DNA of 64,000 nucleotides. Origin: Himantopus leucocephalus (taxonomy: Eukaryota > Chordata > Aves > Charadriiformes > Recurvirostridae). This document shows positions 1-13,900 of this stretch, piece by piece. The stretch's first letter is position 1; every line of letters begins with the position of its first letter. The translations under genes were made by a program, and so were the position numbers. Under the pieces are notes generated by a model. It saw nothing but the letters and a program-made list of their open reading frames with translations, had not been told where the DNA came from and did no database searches. The stretch covers positions 59,430,668 through 59,494,667 of the forward strand of contig RSEF01000003.1 of assembly GCA_003993805.1 (NCBI GenBank), written 5' to 3'.

Positions 1-3000
1 TCAAGCAAATATATCCCTTCAAACTTTGGAATTCAGTGAGGTAGAATTAAAATCATTGACCTTTCATTCTCCTTTCCTCTTAGCCCACCTCCCTCTCGTA
101 TGCTTTCCCTTTAATAACCAAGAAGCACATCTGCAGTTTTTGCCGTAAACACTGCAAAAAGCATTAAGGTTTTTAAGGTAACCTTGGCAAAATCCAAATT
201 AGAAAACATACTGCAGTGATTCACATTTAACCTCCAAGTTATTTCACAGCATAGCTGACAGCCTGCATTCTTCAGAACTTTGTGTTGTTTGCTTTTTTTC
301 TTCCCCTCTCTCTCTCTAAGCAGCAGGACAAAAAAAAAACAAAAAAAAAACCAACCCCAAAAAAGCACAGGAATTTTTTTCTCCATTGGGGGCCTGATAT
401 GTAAAACACATGAAGAACTAGTTCCTTTTCTGGTCACTGAACTAAAGAGAGACATATTTCTTACAAGTTTAGAATAACTCTGTCAAATCAACAACAACAA
501 TAAACTCCCTGTTTCTTAGAAAAAGTTGTGTAGCTTTATTACTTGATGATTTAGAAGATCTTCAGCCACTCAGCCAAGAAAGAGCCTTCGCTATTTAAGT
601 CATCATTTCCCAACCCTGCCAGTGCCACCGCATTGGCTCATCCTCCGGAGCTGTAGGGGAGACAAAAGCAGTTTGGGGAGCAGGGGGGGCCGTGCACCCC
701 GACAGCAGCCCAGAGGCAGTCAGCCAGGATGGAAGGCATCAGCTCAGTCTCACTGAGAAAGCAAAGGCAAAAGAAAGAAAGATGCTACAAAGGGAAGGGG
801 TGGGGTTCTGTTTTTCTCAGAAACGTGCTGCACTGTAGGACTGTGCCTTTTATTTTTGGCACAAATTGCTGTAGCAAATTATATAGCTTATCAGATGTGG
901 TTTGTTAGGCTCAGTAAAGAAACCACTGCAAGGACTTGTTTTCCTTGTTGTCTGCACCCGATTATGAGATCGGCACAAATCAGATTCCTGATGTTGCACA
1001 GGAACAAGGTTGAAACTCCACGGGCCTTGTTTTTCCTGTAACCGAATTAAGCGTGATTGGGTTACAAACCAATTCAGCCCAATTGGGTTGATTCTCTTTC
1101 TGACTCTACACCAAAGTAGCCTGCCTGTTCACCTTGATGCACAGGGATTTATTAGTGAATAGGAAGCTACGTGCTAATTTCAATGACAGCATAAGTACAC
1201 GTAGCTCCTCTTAAAATAGAGGAATGGGAGCAACGTGCCCATGCTCCAGGGTTGCATTTGGTCCCTTATTTAGGTGTGAGAACCCCCAGACTGCAGGATC
1301 AAATCCTGCAGGCCCCTCTTGTCTTCTCAATAGCCCAGACCAGCCCTGGAGGATGTAAACATGAATTAGAGGAGATGCAGAAGGGATTTCAGAGTACATT
1401 AATAAACAGGGCTTAGCTATGGCAACTAGGGAGCAGATACACATTTTATTCACTTCTCCTGGCTACTGGAAAAATAACCTTTGGTAAAGGGGTGGGCAGC
1501 GAGGAGATTAACACCGCCAATTAAATCCACTTGCATCCAGAGCCACATGCAGTGCCTCTCCCACACCAGTAAGACACTGTCGCCACTGAAACGGCATAAC
1601 CAGTTTGCCCAGATGCCACTGGTCCCTGGTGAGCAGATCTACTCAACAGTGCATGGCTGGTACCAAAAGTAGAAAGGAACAAGAGGGAGAAGACAGGCCA
1701 AACACAAAATCCTCAGCCACCCATCTGTTTTCAGGGGAGGAGAGAAAATATTTCATTTTCTACCTGTAAAGAAAAATGGATTCATGTCACATCCTTCCTT
1801 GATTATCCCCAGCATTATGCAATTCAATAGATTTGCTGTCTTGATTAGACAGGCAGAATAGAATTTTAATTGTGAGTCTCTGGAAGGCAAAATGGAGAGA
1901 TTTGTATGAAAAAATTGGGAGGCAGCAGCGTTATTGGAAGGCTGAGCTTTTTATAGTCAGTCTTTCTGCTTCATTCAACCATCTGCCTTTACTTGTGCTC
2001 TGCTGCTTGGGGTTGAGAAGTTGCTGGCTTTAAAGATGAGCCTCAAAGTTTAACCAGATAAATAAATGTGTGCGAGATCTCTCCCTACTAGCCGAACACC
2101 CTTCAGCATTTCAGCTACATATGTTGACAAAAAGATTGTTTTAATTTTAACATTATTTTTACTGTTTATCAAACAGAAATGATGCATGTGGTTGCTTGCA
2201 TGAGTCACAGTTAAAGGAAAGTCCCTTTCAAAAAGGCCTGAGAAATGTAGACAGAAGAAACTATTTTACTTGGGGGCAAAGACAGAAAGGTTTTTTTTTT
2301 TTTTATATGCATGCTTATAGATATATTGGTAGGAAGGGGAGCTGGCTGGCCTAGGCTAGTGTTTGCGGGTCAGGGAGAAGATATGAGTGTCTGAGTCAGC
2401 AGTCAATGCTAATTTAAGGAATTTGGGGCTTAGTTCATGCCAGAAATGAGAGCTGAACTCAGTCCGGTACCAGGTGCAACCAAACATGGCTTTTCGGATA
2501 CCTTTATTCTAGGCCAGTGCTGAAATGTGTCAGTCCTATTTATTGTCTAAAGAGGTGGGCAGTAAAGCCAGAAGTCCAGGTAGACACAGAACAGTCTGAG
2601 TGATATGTGGTAGTCTCCCCTACAGGGATTCAACCCATTTTGGGATGTTATTCATCAAACAGTGATTTTGACTGAGGTATAATTGTCTCCCTGTCTTCTT
2701 AATCATAAAAGCTCTGGCAACAGAAAACATCAGTTCCAAAGGTTCATACATGGATTGTCCAGAATTCAAATACACAAATTCCAGCCCGAATAGTCCATAC
2801 TCTGAGATACGTAAGGTCCCTGGTTTAACTCACTATGAGCGGGCTCTTAACCATTCAGTGATGCACTTTCTCACTGTGAAAAACTTTAAAAGCATGTTGG
2901 GTGCATGCCAACAGGAAAAATAGTTGCAACCATAAACAGTTTCATAGGGCTGGGAAAATGTTCCCTGCCCAGATCTCACTTTTTCCATAGGTGGAATAAA

Positions 3001-3653
3001 TATGAAAGCATCTTGAAATACACCGTTGCTACTAGACAAGTTATTTACATTGCTGGATTTGAGTTTTCAGTATTCTGTTCTTGTATATAACACGACCCTA
3101 GAGACCCTAGTGTCAGTCCAGTTAGTCTAACATCTAAAAACTCACGAAGTTTAAACTTTTTGATCTGAAAAATTATGCTGGAACTCTCCTAAAACTGTTG
3201 AACGTAAGGAGATTTCAGGAATTTCTAGGTTCTCATTGGAAATATTTGCATACAACACCTTGTTATCTGCCTTTGCTACGGTCTTGGCAGTACAGCTGAG
3301 ACTGGCTGGCACTCAAGCACTGTCCAGTAACATGGACACCTTTCTTTCAGCTACTGACTCCCTCTTTTGCAGTGATCCCTGACAGTACTTTCATCATCAG
3401 TGCCATGTCTGCAGATGGGAAAGGGTTGCCCAGGTTTTGGACTAGCTTTGCTTGGTGTCATCTCTACATCTGCAGAGAAGGCACAGCCACTAATTGAAAT
3501 GTCACTGTTTCTCCACCATTTTTCATTTCTGTAGGTTTGCAACTATGCAGGCTCTTGTGAGGATTGAAAAATCCGTGCCATCACCTACTGAATGGTATTT
3601 TGTGTGGAAACAGAAACACTGCTTTTTTTACAGAGGTCAACTTATCCATCACA
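1..3653. other. AT-rich intergenic sequence, no gene seen
   Basis: No open frame longer than about 115 codons and none with a recognisable domain or coding composition. It holds an A-rich homopolymer stretch at about 329-350, a T-run at about 2290-2304, and unique-looking sequence otherwise. The interval 1800-2210 has several AATTA/TAATTA homeodomain-type words, but nothing that supports a call. Confidence 0.7.
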
Positions 3654-4213
3654 TGACTTTAGAGATCATCTAGTTCCAACCCCCCTGCCATGGGCAGGGA
3701 CACCTCCCACGAGACCAGGTTCCTCAAAGCCCCATCCAACCTGGCCTTGAACACCTCCAGGGATGAGGCATCCACAACTTCCCTGAGCAACTTGTTCCAG
3801 TGTCTCACCACCCTCAGAGTGAAAAATTTCTTCCTTATATCTAATCTAAATCCACCGTCTTTCAGTTTAAAACCATTACCCCTTGTCCTATTGCTACATG
3901 CCCTCGTGAAGGGCCTTCCGGGCCCCCTCTAGGTACTGGAGGGCTGCTCTAAGGTCTCCCCGGAGCCTTCTCTTCTTCAGGCTGAACAACCCCAACTCTC
4001 CCAGCCTGTCTTTACAGGAGAGGTGCTCCAGCCCTCTGATCATCTTCATGGCCCTCCTCTGGACCCACTCCAACAGGTCCATGTCCTTTGTATGTTGGGG
4101 GCTCCAGAGCTGGACACAGTACTGCAGGTGGCGTCTCATGAGAGCGGAGTAGAGGGGCAGAATCACCTTACGCGACCTGCTGGCCATGCTTCTTTTGGTG
4201 CAGCCCAGGATAC
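3654..4213 (-). mobile_element. CR1 non-LTR retrotransposon, 5'-truncated, - strand
   Basis: The + strand reads as the reverse complement of the CR1 3' portion. It begins with the GATCATCTAG..CCAACCCCCCTGCC block and runs through the region encoding the reverse-transcriptase C-terminus to GCAGCCCAGGATAC at about 4213, where similarity stops (5' truncation, usual for CR1). The terminal 3' octamer repeats are missing: homology begins inside the 3' UTR at about 3654. No target-site duplication was found. It is among the better-preserved CR1 copies in the window. Confidence 0.93.
3894..4187 (-). pseudogene. CR1 ORF2 C-terminal fragment (reverse transcriptase end)
   Basis: An open frame of 97 codons on the - strand. 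It carries the CR1 ORF2 tail signature: [20 protein letters not shown], then [19 protein letters not shown] and [14 protein letters not shown]. The upstream endonuclease and catalytic palm are absent because the element is truncated, so no function is possible. The frame is intact over this span, indicating moderate rather than great age. Confidence 0.85.
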
Positions 4214-4465
4214 ATTTTACTTATAATGCTTTCTCTTACCCCAAAAAATAAACTGTTCCTTCGGGGACTGTGCTCATACTTCATGTGGAGTTTTCTTCTT
4301 GAAGGAGTGTTGCAGTAGGAAGGTAGAAAGCAAACTTACCTACAGCAAAAAGAAGTGGCTATAGAAATTGTTATGAAACCTTTCAACATTGCCAAAACAT
4401 CTGTAAATCTCATTTCAAGGCAGGCATAACAGACAATTAGGGACTGACTCAAGGAAAGATGTGCC

Positions 4466-4550
4466 CTTATACAGCAAAGCACTTAAGTATCTGATTATCT
4501 TCAGTCTTGCCTTTTACCTAAGCATTTATTTATACACTTTGCTAAGCCTG
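4466..4550. mobile_element. Decayed palindromic MITE-like element A
   Basis: The left end reads CAGCAAAGCACTTAAG. The right end, in reverse complement, reads GGCTTAGCAAAGTGTATAA, so the unit is an imperfect inverted repeat. The AGCAAAGCACTTAAG word resembles a family of ancient palindromic repeats I recall as common in turtles, crocodilians and birds. The family name was not checked. It has no coding capacity. Confidence 0.5.
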
Positions 4551-7500
4551 GTACTGAGCAAGAAAAGCTCATCTGAATTTAAGGCACTTTACTGAGAAGA
4601 TCAAGATAATATTTCAACTGATTAACCAGACTTAAGGGCTTCTCCTTCACAGAGATGCAAAGGACATGCCAGTACAACTGAATTCAACAAGAACTGCAAA
4701 TGCTTGCTGCTACCTCTGGAAAATTATTCCTTTTTCCTTGGGATCTCAACTGGGGCTTCCGTGCCTGATGGTAGGCACCTGCATACGGAAATGTTATTTG
4801 CTGTGTTAAACCCTAATCAGTTACTATTATTACAGGGGTTAAGCAAGCAAGTTCAGAATGTGAACTTGCACAAACAAAATCCCATGCACAGAGCAACGAG
4901 CCATCTACAGTATCAAAGAAAATGTACGGTCCAGCTGTTTGATGGCCTCTCCTTTCTGTGCCTCACAGAATTAGTACTGCTGTGCTTAATGATAACACAT
5001 TTATCTAACTACACAGAAATAGATGTTAATTTTAAAATGTATCAAGTGTAAAAGAGAGAGGAAAGGAGAAAAGAACTGCTGCAACCTTCTGTTTGTGAAC
5101 TTTCTAAATTTTTATTCTAAACACGAGTCTAACATCATTCATGGAAATACCAGCTCAGCACTGTTGAACAGCAGTCTGTTTCTTTATATTTATTTTGCCC
5201 CCTCATATTTTCTTCCATTAAAGTTTAGCAGTGTACACAAACAAACTGCAATGAGAAAAAAAAAGACAAAAATGAAACTCATAAAAAGGCAGGCAATAGA
5301 AGTGACCTTTGCCACTCCTTTGATAGTATTTTGCACATTTCTCTGCTAGTGGCTAAGATTTTTTTTTACACTTTCAGGCAACCGTAGATGATAACATGAA
5401 TAAAATTGTATGGTGTCTCATGAATTTAACAGAAACATTTTAGAGGCAATAATTGCTCTTTCTGGAGTGTACCTTAATTTAGAGATGGAATTTTTTCTGT
5501 GATTTATGTAGCAGTATATTTTATACCATGTAAGGTAGGCTTTTAAATCTGCCTCCTCACATGCACACATATCTGAAATGTTTGCCTTCATACATACAGC
5601 AGCACAAACATAAATATGCAAATTCACAGACATACGCACATACACAAGAACATGCAACAGGCTACACGCGTATATGTGAATAAATCCATGTATGAAGGAA
5701 GATATTTGTGTTGTGCGAATGCAGAAATTTCAAATTATTATACCCCTAATTAGATCATATTTTGGTATTATGTGGAGCCACAATGAATTATAAGCAAAAG
5801 ATGGCACTCTAAGGGAAAACATAGGAAATGATTGTGACTGACCTTCAGCGCTTTCCAGGAGTAGAGGTTATGGGTAAATTTTTTGTCTATTTGGGATCAC
5901 CACAAACCTCTGATTAGCAGAAATAACCAGATGCTGACTGCTTTGTGGTTTTCTTCCTTTAAATACATGCCCAAGGAGAAAACACTCTCTGACTAATGAC
6001 ATGCTAAGGAAGCAGAAACATAGCATCTACTTGGACCGTCTTCATCTGCTACAACAGGCTAGCAGCCCATTGTATTAGTTATGGTAGAGAGTGCAACAAA
6101 TAGATTTATGCAGCTGATGGGCCCATTCCTTCCATCGGCCAAAACATTTTCTACGCATGCTGTGCATGGTGCAGGCAGCACTATATGCTTAACGTTCCTC
6201 TTCACCGATGTAACCACACGAACATGCTACAGTCGGTGACCTAGTCACACTCTGCTATGACTTGCTTAATAACCTGGGGACTAGAAGCCAGGAATTTTAT
6301 TTCTTTTTCTTCCACTTGCTGGCTTTCCCTTTTTCCTATCCCACAAATTTAACTGAGATTTCACAAATTTTCCCACTCTGCAGTGAAAGGAAACCAGTCC
6401 TGTGTAAGTTTTTCCACACAGAATCGAGGCTGGCCCATTGCATACTAGCCTTCAGATAGGGGCAGTCAGCCAGGACATAATACTTTGTGTATCCAAGTCC
6501 CTGGATGGCCGTTGCCCCGGCTGCTAAATTACAGCCCGAAGACTCAAGCTGGGGGTGGGGGGTGGGGTGGGGGGCTAATTGTAGTCCCCTGCATTGAGAA
6601 CATCAACACCAGATTGCCACTGGACCAGCCTTAGGACCCAGGCCTCCCACATCCCACGTGAGTTGGTTGACTAGTGGGCTGCTGATCTAGCTAGAAACTC
6701 TTCCTCCACTGCAAAGATATTTAATCAGTAACAAGAGGTGGAGTAGGTAAAATGGAGGAGCAGAAGACAAAGAGCAGCACAGTAGCCCAGTGCTTACTGC
6801 ATATGGACACACTCCTTTCTTCATTTGCAGCAAGGCAGAGAGGTAAACCCATGTCAGCTGTATCTAGGCGAGCTGTGGAGACAGTTTTCATTAACCAAAG
6901 AACCAATTCTGTTAGCCTTTTTCACATTCACTGTTCCTTCGAAAACTATTCCCATTTCATTTGGGTACCTGTACAAAAAGTAACTGTTTAGCATGAGAAT
7001 GATGGGCCAAGGACCCCTACAACCTAGGCATAAAGGACTAGGGCTTTTTCATTTCTTTTTTCTCCTCCATGTGTCCTTCTGTGAGTCCCTCCCTGGAAAT
7101 GGAAATGGTGTATTGTAATGCAGATTTCCTGCAGAATCTCACAGATCACTCTCTGCAGGGATTTCACTCTTCAGCTGAAATACTTTTCAGCCAAGGTATT
7201 GTTCATTTATTCAACAGCTTTATTTTTAAACATGGAATACTATAACTGTGCATTACTAATTCCTTTTAAAAGTATTATAGTGTTTATTTTTTGATTGAGG
7301 CTTGAGGGCTTAAGATCATTTAGCTGAGTTTTGTTGGGGTCTTTTTTATTCCATTATTTATGAATTTAAAATACACTATGAAAGGATCAAAATAAAGTAA
7401 AAGACCTCAAAACCCCACTAGTCTTGTTTTCCTTTCTTGAGTCCCAGCACCCAGTCTGTTTTCTCTTTCATGCTTTCCACAGAGAACCATTTTCTTTAAT

Positions 7501-10500
7501 GTAATCACTGGCTGATTGACTCTTGCCTCTGTTTTCACTTTCCTCCTATTTGTGGAGGTCAGAGAAACAGCAAAGGTTTCATTTAACTTCTCATTAGAGA
7601 CCACACTTTGGCCCCAAAGCACTCAAGAGCCCAGAGCCCACCAGAGAAACACCGTCCACCTCAGCCCAGAGCCAAGGTGTAAGACCAGAACTGGGAAGCA
7701 GGGAAAGCTTCAATCCTGCCCTGAATTCACCCCCAGGAGCAAGTCTGGTCTTTGCCCTGGGTCACCTAATGCTGAAGTGACCAGCGGACAGTCGTCTTCA
7801 GCAGCACAGTGGCATCTCCATCCCAATGGTTTCAAAAAAGAGTCAGACAAGTCAAAAGGAGTGACGTGACGGCAAAGAACCTCTCGCCCCCCAGCAGGTA
7901 AAGGGAAGATCTGTGCCCCAGTGCTACTTGTGCAGCTGGTGCAGACGCAAGTTTTTTTAAGCATCTAAGCTTTTGTTCTGCAGCTGCTTCACAGAGATTA
8001 ATCCAGGTTTTGTGGAGAAAGGGGAAGACTCTGACCCACAGAAAACAAGATCCCTGTGGAGGAGGGAGAGGGGAATGGTGATATTCCCAGCACTGCAAGC
8101 AAACTTTGGGCCTGAGCCTACTGTCAGCATCTGCCATATATGCTGTATGCCTCACCCATGGCAATGCTTCGGCAGTGGGAGAATGCATTTGTCCTGGGCC
8201 TGTTCCTACTACGTATGTCAACCCATGCTATAGCCTGGAGAAATCAGTGCTGTCCTCGCAGTTCAAGTTTGATGGTAGAACAAGGCAGAATGGCTCGGGG
8301 GATCTAACGAAAATAAGCCCTGAACTACACTGCTTGGGAATCAGATATTAATTCTTTAAATGATTTAGTACAATTTAGCCTATTTCAAAAAGAAGCAGGA
8401 AGGTTTGTCCTTGCAATAATGACTACAGCACACAAAATTTCCAGTCTGGCTTGTGGAAAGGTCCTGAAGCATTACACTGATGTTCAAGAAGATGTTTCCA
8501 CCTTACCACAGCAGAACAAAGTTTGAGTTCCATAGACATTAATAGGTCTCAGACATACTTAACTAGGGAAGACTTCATCCCACTGAAAGCAAAGCATGGG
8601 ATTAGGAATTTTGCTGAATTAGGGCCTCCAAAAAACCTGAGTTGCACTATTGCTCTGGAAATAATGACCGCGGGTATGTTTTTATATCTCCAAAGTAAAA
8701 AATATCAGAAAATGCAAGGGAATATTTAGACTTTGTTAAGAAACCCTTAACAGAAGAAGTATTTGCTCTGGGCTAATAACAGTTGTAATCCCTTACATTA
8801 TCTGTACGTGCTAACCTCTGCCTTAAAATGTGCATGGGCAATTTCCATTGCTGCATGTAAACATAAATTATTGTATAAAGAATAATTGATTTAGAATTGT
8901 GAAAAATCAGCAGCCTTGCAGAGAAAAGGGACAGCAGTAGACAGATACATTTTAAGTACTAATGACTCTGCCTTTTGAGAGTAGCTTTACCCAGTGTATA
9001 ATGCATGAGTGGTAAAATAGGTCAAACCCTGGAAGCATCCACATCTTTGAAATCATTATGAATACAATGGTTTTACTGCATCACCAATTGCATAAGAGCT
9101 CCAAAGCAAAGCCGTATGTGGAATGCAAAACATAATGAAAATCCTTGCTCTTGTGTCGCAGATTAGAGAGCTACTACAGATTTTGGATCCTTTCCCAATT
9201 TTAATACAGTTACATTCCTGTGGCCGGTACTTCTACCTTTTTCATTTCTGTGTGTGATAGGAGTTCGCTCCTTTGTGCTTTTTGTACTGTTCATAAGATT
9301 TCAGCTATTTGTGGTACAGGAAATTTGGCATGTTAGCAATGTTAGTCATTTTTATGCAAAGAAAAGTTTGGCCATCCCGTTTGTATTCCTCTAGGGCTTT
9401 AGGGGGGAGGGCTTCATCCCATGATATCCCATCCCCCACAAACAGGGGAAGCTTGTTCACTGCCTACCTACCACTACAGCTAAAGTTATGTCAGTGCCAG
9501 GTAATGAAAAGGCTTTGTTATTTAACAGGCAAATAATAGAGAGCCTTTGTGCAAGGATAATTACAGTGGTTTGGATATTCCTGGATTAACTCTTGGGGTG
9601 AACGTTCATCTCAGTAAATCACTAATAAATATACATTAGCACCATGTCTCTCTCCATTTTACGCTCTGGTCATCTTGGTCATGCTACTTACAAGTTTATC
9701 TGGGGCTGGTTTTGTAGTACAGGCTTCAATACCCTTTGCTGTACAACTGTAACAAAACAATCACAATTTCCTGCATTTTACCTCAACCAATCTGTCTTCT
9801 GATAAAGCAGCAATGAGGTTGCGTAGCTTTCTGGCTACTGGGAAGAGTAACTGGTAAATATTTGCACAGCACTTCGAAGAAGTAGGACCTGACTCATCGT
9901 GGCATTACTTCAGTTTTACGTCAGTATTAACCATTTTAATTCATGTCACTATCATCTTAAACACCAGCTGCTGAGAATTGGGCCCATAAAGGGCCACGTG
10001 CGATTGCTGCTCTTCTTGCACTATTTTGTATTTGTTATTTTTGCTGAGTTATCAGTTGCCTGAGCCAGTTCACCATCCAAGTTGACAAAGGGGAGGTTCT
10101 GGGAACAAGTGAGGGGGATGCAGGGCGGTGGCAGACGTGAGTGGCAGCTACCGGAGATGCCCGTCCAGAGGAGCAGGAGTCACATTTGCCAGGACCTCTT
10201 GCTAGTGTGAAAACATTTCATGTAAAAGACTGGTTCCTATGGAAAGAAGAAAAGCGTTGAAATTGTATAAAGAGCCCTAAATACCGACCACGAAGATGTG
10301 CTGCATCTCATGCCTTCATAGTTTATGTTTGTGAAAGTCAACACGAGCCCAAGCCTTCGCTGCGTATGTCACAGCTCCTTATTTCGCAGGATGACCCACA
10401 GATACAGCCAATAACATTTTGTCCAGTACTGCTGCCCTGGCCCTTACGTCTGACTGAAGAGTTTTTGATGAAAATCAGGAGGCACAAGGTCCAAATATTT

Positions 10501-10862
10501 ATCTTATACTTACAGATAGTATTATTTAAAGTAAATTATGATACCTGACAGCCCCTCTTAGTCAGAGGGTTACAAAATAGCCCTCTTTGAAGGAAAAGTA
10601 ACACACAAAAGTTTATAGAGGGAAATGAAGAGTGGGAAAGAACTGCTATGATTATGGAATAAGAGTGCTGCAAAATTGCTGTGAAAATTGGAAATCCATG
10701 ATTTTATTGCCAAACGTGGTTTTGCCTTACAATAATAGTCATGAACAGTGGAGATGGAAAAAAAAGACCCATTAGGTCAATTTTTTCTGTCTTCTTGTTA
10801 ATTAAGAGTGTCTTCCGACAAGGATCTTGACTGTTTTGTTCATTTTAAAAATAACTAAAGCA
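4551..10862. other. AT-rich intergenic sequence, no gene seen
   Basis: Scattered small frames only (maximum about 129 codons, overlapping on both strands around 7.7-8.2 kb with no domain). It contains a degenerate CA-rich patch at about 5560-5660 and the G-rich tract at 6550-6574. No CR1 or SINE could be recognised in this stretch. Confidence 0.65.
6550..6574 (+). repeat. G-rich tract with quadruplex potential
   Basis: Four or more runs of four to six G separated by single T residues, inside otherwise AT-rich DNA. It matches the simple G-quadruplex pattern with one-base loops, which favours stability. No associated gene is visible nearby. Confidence 0.8.
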
Positions 10863-10992
10863 ATGAGGGTTCAACTTGTTCCCTTGGGAGACCGTTCAGT
10901 AGACTAACAGACCTCACTGCTATGAAATTTTTCCTCATTATCAGCATGGATTTTTCTTTGTTCACTTTCATCCTGTTACTTCTAGTTATACC
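10863..10992 (-). mobile_element. Ancient CR1 (L3-like) fragment, - strand
   Basis: The + strand shows a decayed reverse complement of a CR1-type 3' region: a GTTC..GGGAGACCGTTC block, then GACCTCACTGCTATGAAATT, then TTTCATCCTGTTACTTCTAG. These match the order of the conserved block that encodes the ORF2 C-terminus in old CR1/L3 elements. It is heavily mutated and has no coding capacity. Confidence 0.6.
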
Positions 10993-13900
10993 TGGTTGGA
11001 CCGTTTCTATAGCACATCCAATTCCATCATTTCATCTTGTGTAAGTATTTCTTTCCCGAGGCAGATACTGGGCCAAATCCGACCTTCAGTAAAGAAAGTG
11101 GATGTAATCTCAGAGTAGTGATTGGCTATAACAGGCCCTATTTTGACTACATATTGAGCACACAAACAAAGAGAACTGCTATTTAAATTCTGAATGGGAA
11201 ACCTGAAAATCATTTTTTTTCTTCAAGCACTTCTTTTTTTTTCAAGTATATGGCTGCCTGCTTCTCAAATCCACTTAAGTACTTAGAAAGCAGCTTGCAG
11301 ACACCAGATTCTTCCCCTCCAAGAAAACTGAACGGACATGCTGGAGCTGCAGATCACAGTAGTTCACATTTAAAGGGAAGGAATGTCTTTTATTTACTAC
11401 AGGACCAATACCAGACATGTCTTTGCTCAAATAGTTAGCTAAGGGTGAATGTCCTCTATGCAGAAGGTCACAATAGGTTATGTACCACTTAAGTCTCAAT
11501 TATGTTCTATTTATACCTCCCTCTGAAACTTTCTCTAATTGGGAGATTCTGGGAATTTTTCTCCATTTAGCCATATTTTGGGTATTTCACTGTCTCTTGG
11601 AGAAGTCAGTTGTAAGAAGAGCCAATTAAACATCATCAATAATGGTGTGAGGTAGACCTAATGTATAGCAAGAGAAAACAGTGACAGGCACTTAAGTAAT
11701 ATAGTTAACTATTATTATGCACGTTGTTCCTCTTTCTTTTCACCTGTTCTCAGGTTTCTAACAACTTTAATGTTCAAGCCCCTGTAAAGAATGTGAAGGC
11801 TTTATTGAAAAGTCCTTTTTTTGCTCAGAAATCAGAAAAAAACCCCACAACAGTCTTCCAACCAAAGCTAAACAGGAAGAAAGTGAACAACAATCATATG
11901 AACAAATGCATTTCAAAAGCTTGATATTAACCTTAAATTGAGCTAATAATTATAAAGATTTTCCTGCTGTTTCTCTGAGATATTTATCTTTCTATTTGAA
12001 ACATGTGCTCCATAAAGGGACATTGGTCTCAACATACCACCTTATTTCAAGTTGACAAATTTTCTCAAGCGGGGAAAAAAAATGGGACAAAATATTCACA
12101 CCTGTAGCCAGACTCCTAAATCTGTGGCCAGGTGCCCTAAAGAGAAACTAAAACTTATGCGGAAGATCCAATGCTTCTGATCAGCTGGACATCGCTTTTT
12201 CTATGTTGTTAATTGTCAGGGGGGAATAGTTGTGTCAAAAATATATTTCTAGATCCTTGCTTCCTGTTTCTGGCCAACTCCTCCCTTCTTTTATGTTTTG
12301 CAGTTCAGATAAGTTGAATACTTTCTGATTTGCAAACTACAAGCTTGTTCCCCCCAACTGACCCTTGATCTTGTGAAAATAAATTCCATGTGCTCAACTT
12401 TCCCTACGTCATACACGTTCTGGGTTGAGCGAGTACTCCAATGTGAAGCCTCTGGATCTAGTCAGCTGCATGGCAGTGAAAAGAATGAGTGGATTACTGG
12501 TGTTAAAAAAATCAAACTGAAATTAAATAAATGCTTAAAACTACATTAAAGCACATGTGTAGTGTACTTCATGTGAAAGCGCAATGTATCTGCGTTCTAG
12601 AGAGTGGTATAATGCACCTGTGAACTTCCTAGGCTTGCTGTCTGTGTGCCAGACCCTTGAAATGAGCTAGTGTGAAAAATGTTCTTGTGGCTTCATTTCC
12701 TCTGCAGGGTTTTGGGTTAGGTTTTTGTTTTGTGGTTTTGCCTTTTGGGGGTGTTGGTTGTTTTTCACTCCCTTTAAGCAATTAGAAATGCAAGTAAAAG
12801 AAATTCATCAGTTTAAGACCCTCAACGAGCAGGTTTACTATCCTCCATACACATTCTTACCTTGTGTTTGTCACCGTTTCCGAGCTCTGTCTATTACTGC
12901 ATGAAGCAATCTGCTTTATCATTCTTTCCTAAGAGCAGTGCGGACAGTCTGGAGTTTGTTTTAGAATATTTAAGTATTACATACAGACTCCTGTTGTATC
13001 AGTTTGTATTTAAAAAGGAGAGTTCAAAGAACTGATGATGGTAGAATTTGCAGTAGCCTTTAGCTCTTCTGGATATAACCTCTACAGTTTTGGGCTATCA
13101 AGCAGGAAAGCTCTGTCACTCATTAACTTAGTGCTGAATGTCCTAAACAAAGATATGAGCCAGAAGTGCCTGCAAGGGTTGCTCTCAATGCAAGGCACTC
13201 GTTCCTCGAGGACCTCATGATTTGTGGCACTTTTTCCAGGCAAACGACGCAGGAAAAAAAAGCCCAGACTGAGATGAAGCTTTACCCTTCTCCTATTCTT
13301 GCATGAATGAGAGTAGGGAGCTTTAGAGGATGTTCTTAGAGGCATGTTTCCCCTATTAGTCAGATGTCCCCAGTTTTCCTTAGGAGCTTTTAGGGATCCT
13401 TACATTAAAAGATGTGTAGTGGTCGAGACTGCTGATGTGCTGGAAGGTGCATGAGGGCTCCCAGGGACCATGATTCTCTCCAGCCTGCAGCACTGAAAAC
13501 TTAGGTGACTTTGTAGCTCTCAGGGAGACTATTTTGAAACTGCATGAAACAAATTATTCTGCAAAATAATTTCCACAGTCAAAAGTTGGAGATATTAGTC
13601 CATAAATCAAACCCGTATTGCATTCAGTCCCTCTACTCTACTTCTCCCCTTGAAGACATTCAAGCAAACCCAGGCTTCCTTACTCCAAACAGTAAAGTTA
13701 ATACCAGCCTTTTAAACTCATTTGAGAAGCCTGTTTGGTTGCGGTTGTACCACAGGTCAAAAGTAAAGTTGTTGTGATCATCAGATCCTTCGATTCTGAA
13801 AGTACAAACAACTCAAATATTTAGCTGGGTTTCTGATGGCTGCTGTTTCTGGTAAGCGCTAATGTTTTTGAGAAGTCCCACAGATAGGCTTGGCAGTCTT

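Noticed and set aside
5023..5349. 108-codon and neighbouring 115-codon + frames at 4.7-5.35 kb
   Set aside because: AT-rich, Lys/Phe/Leu-heavy translations with no motif and no splice context. Chance frames.
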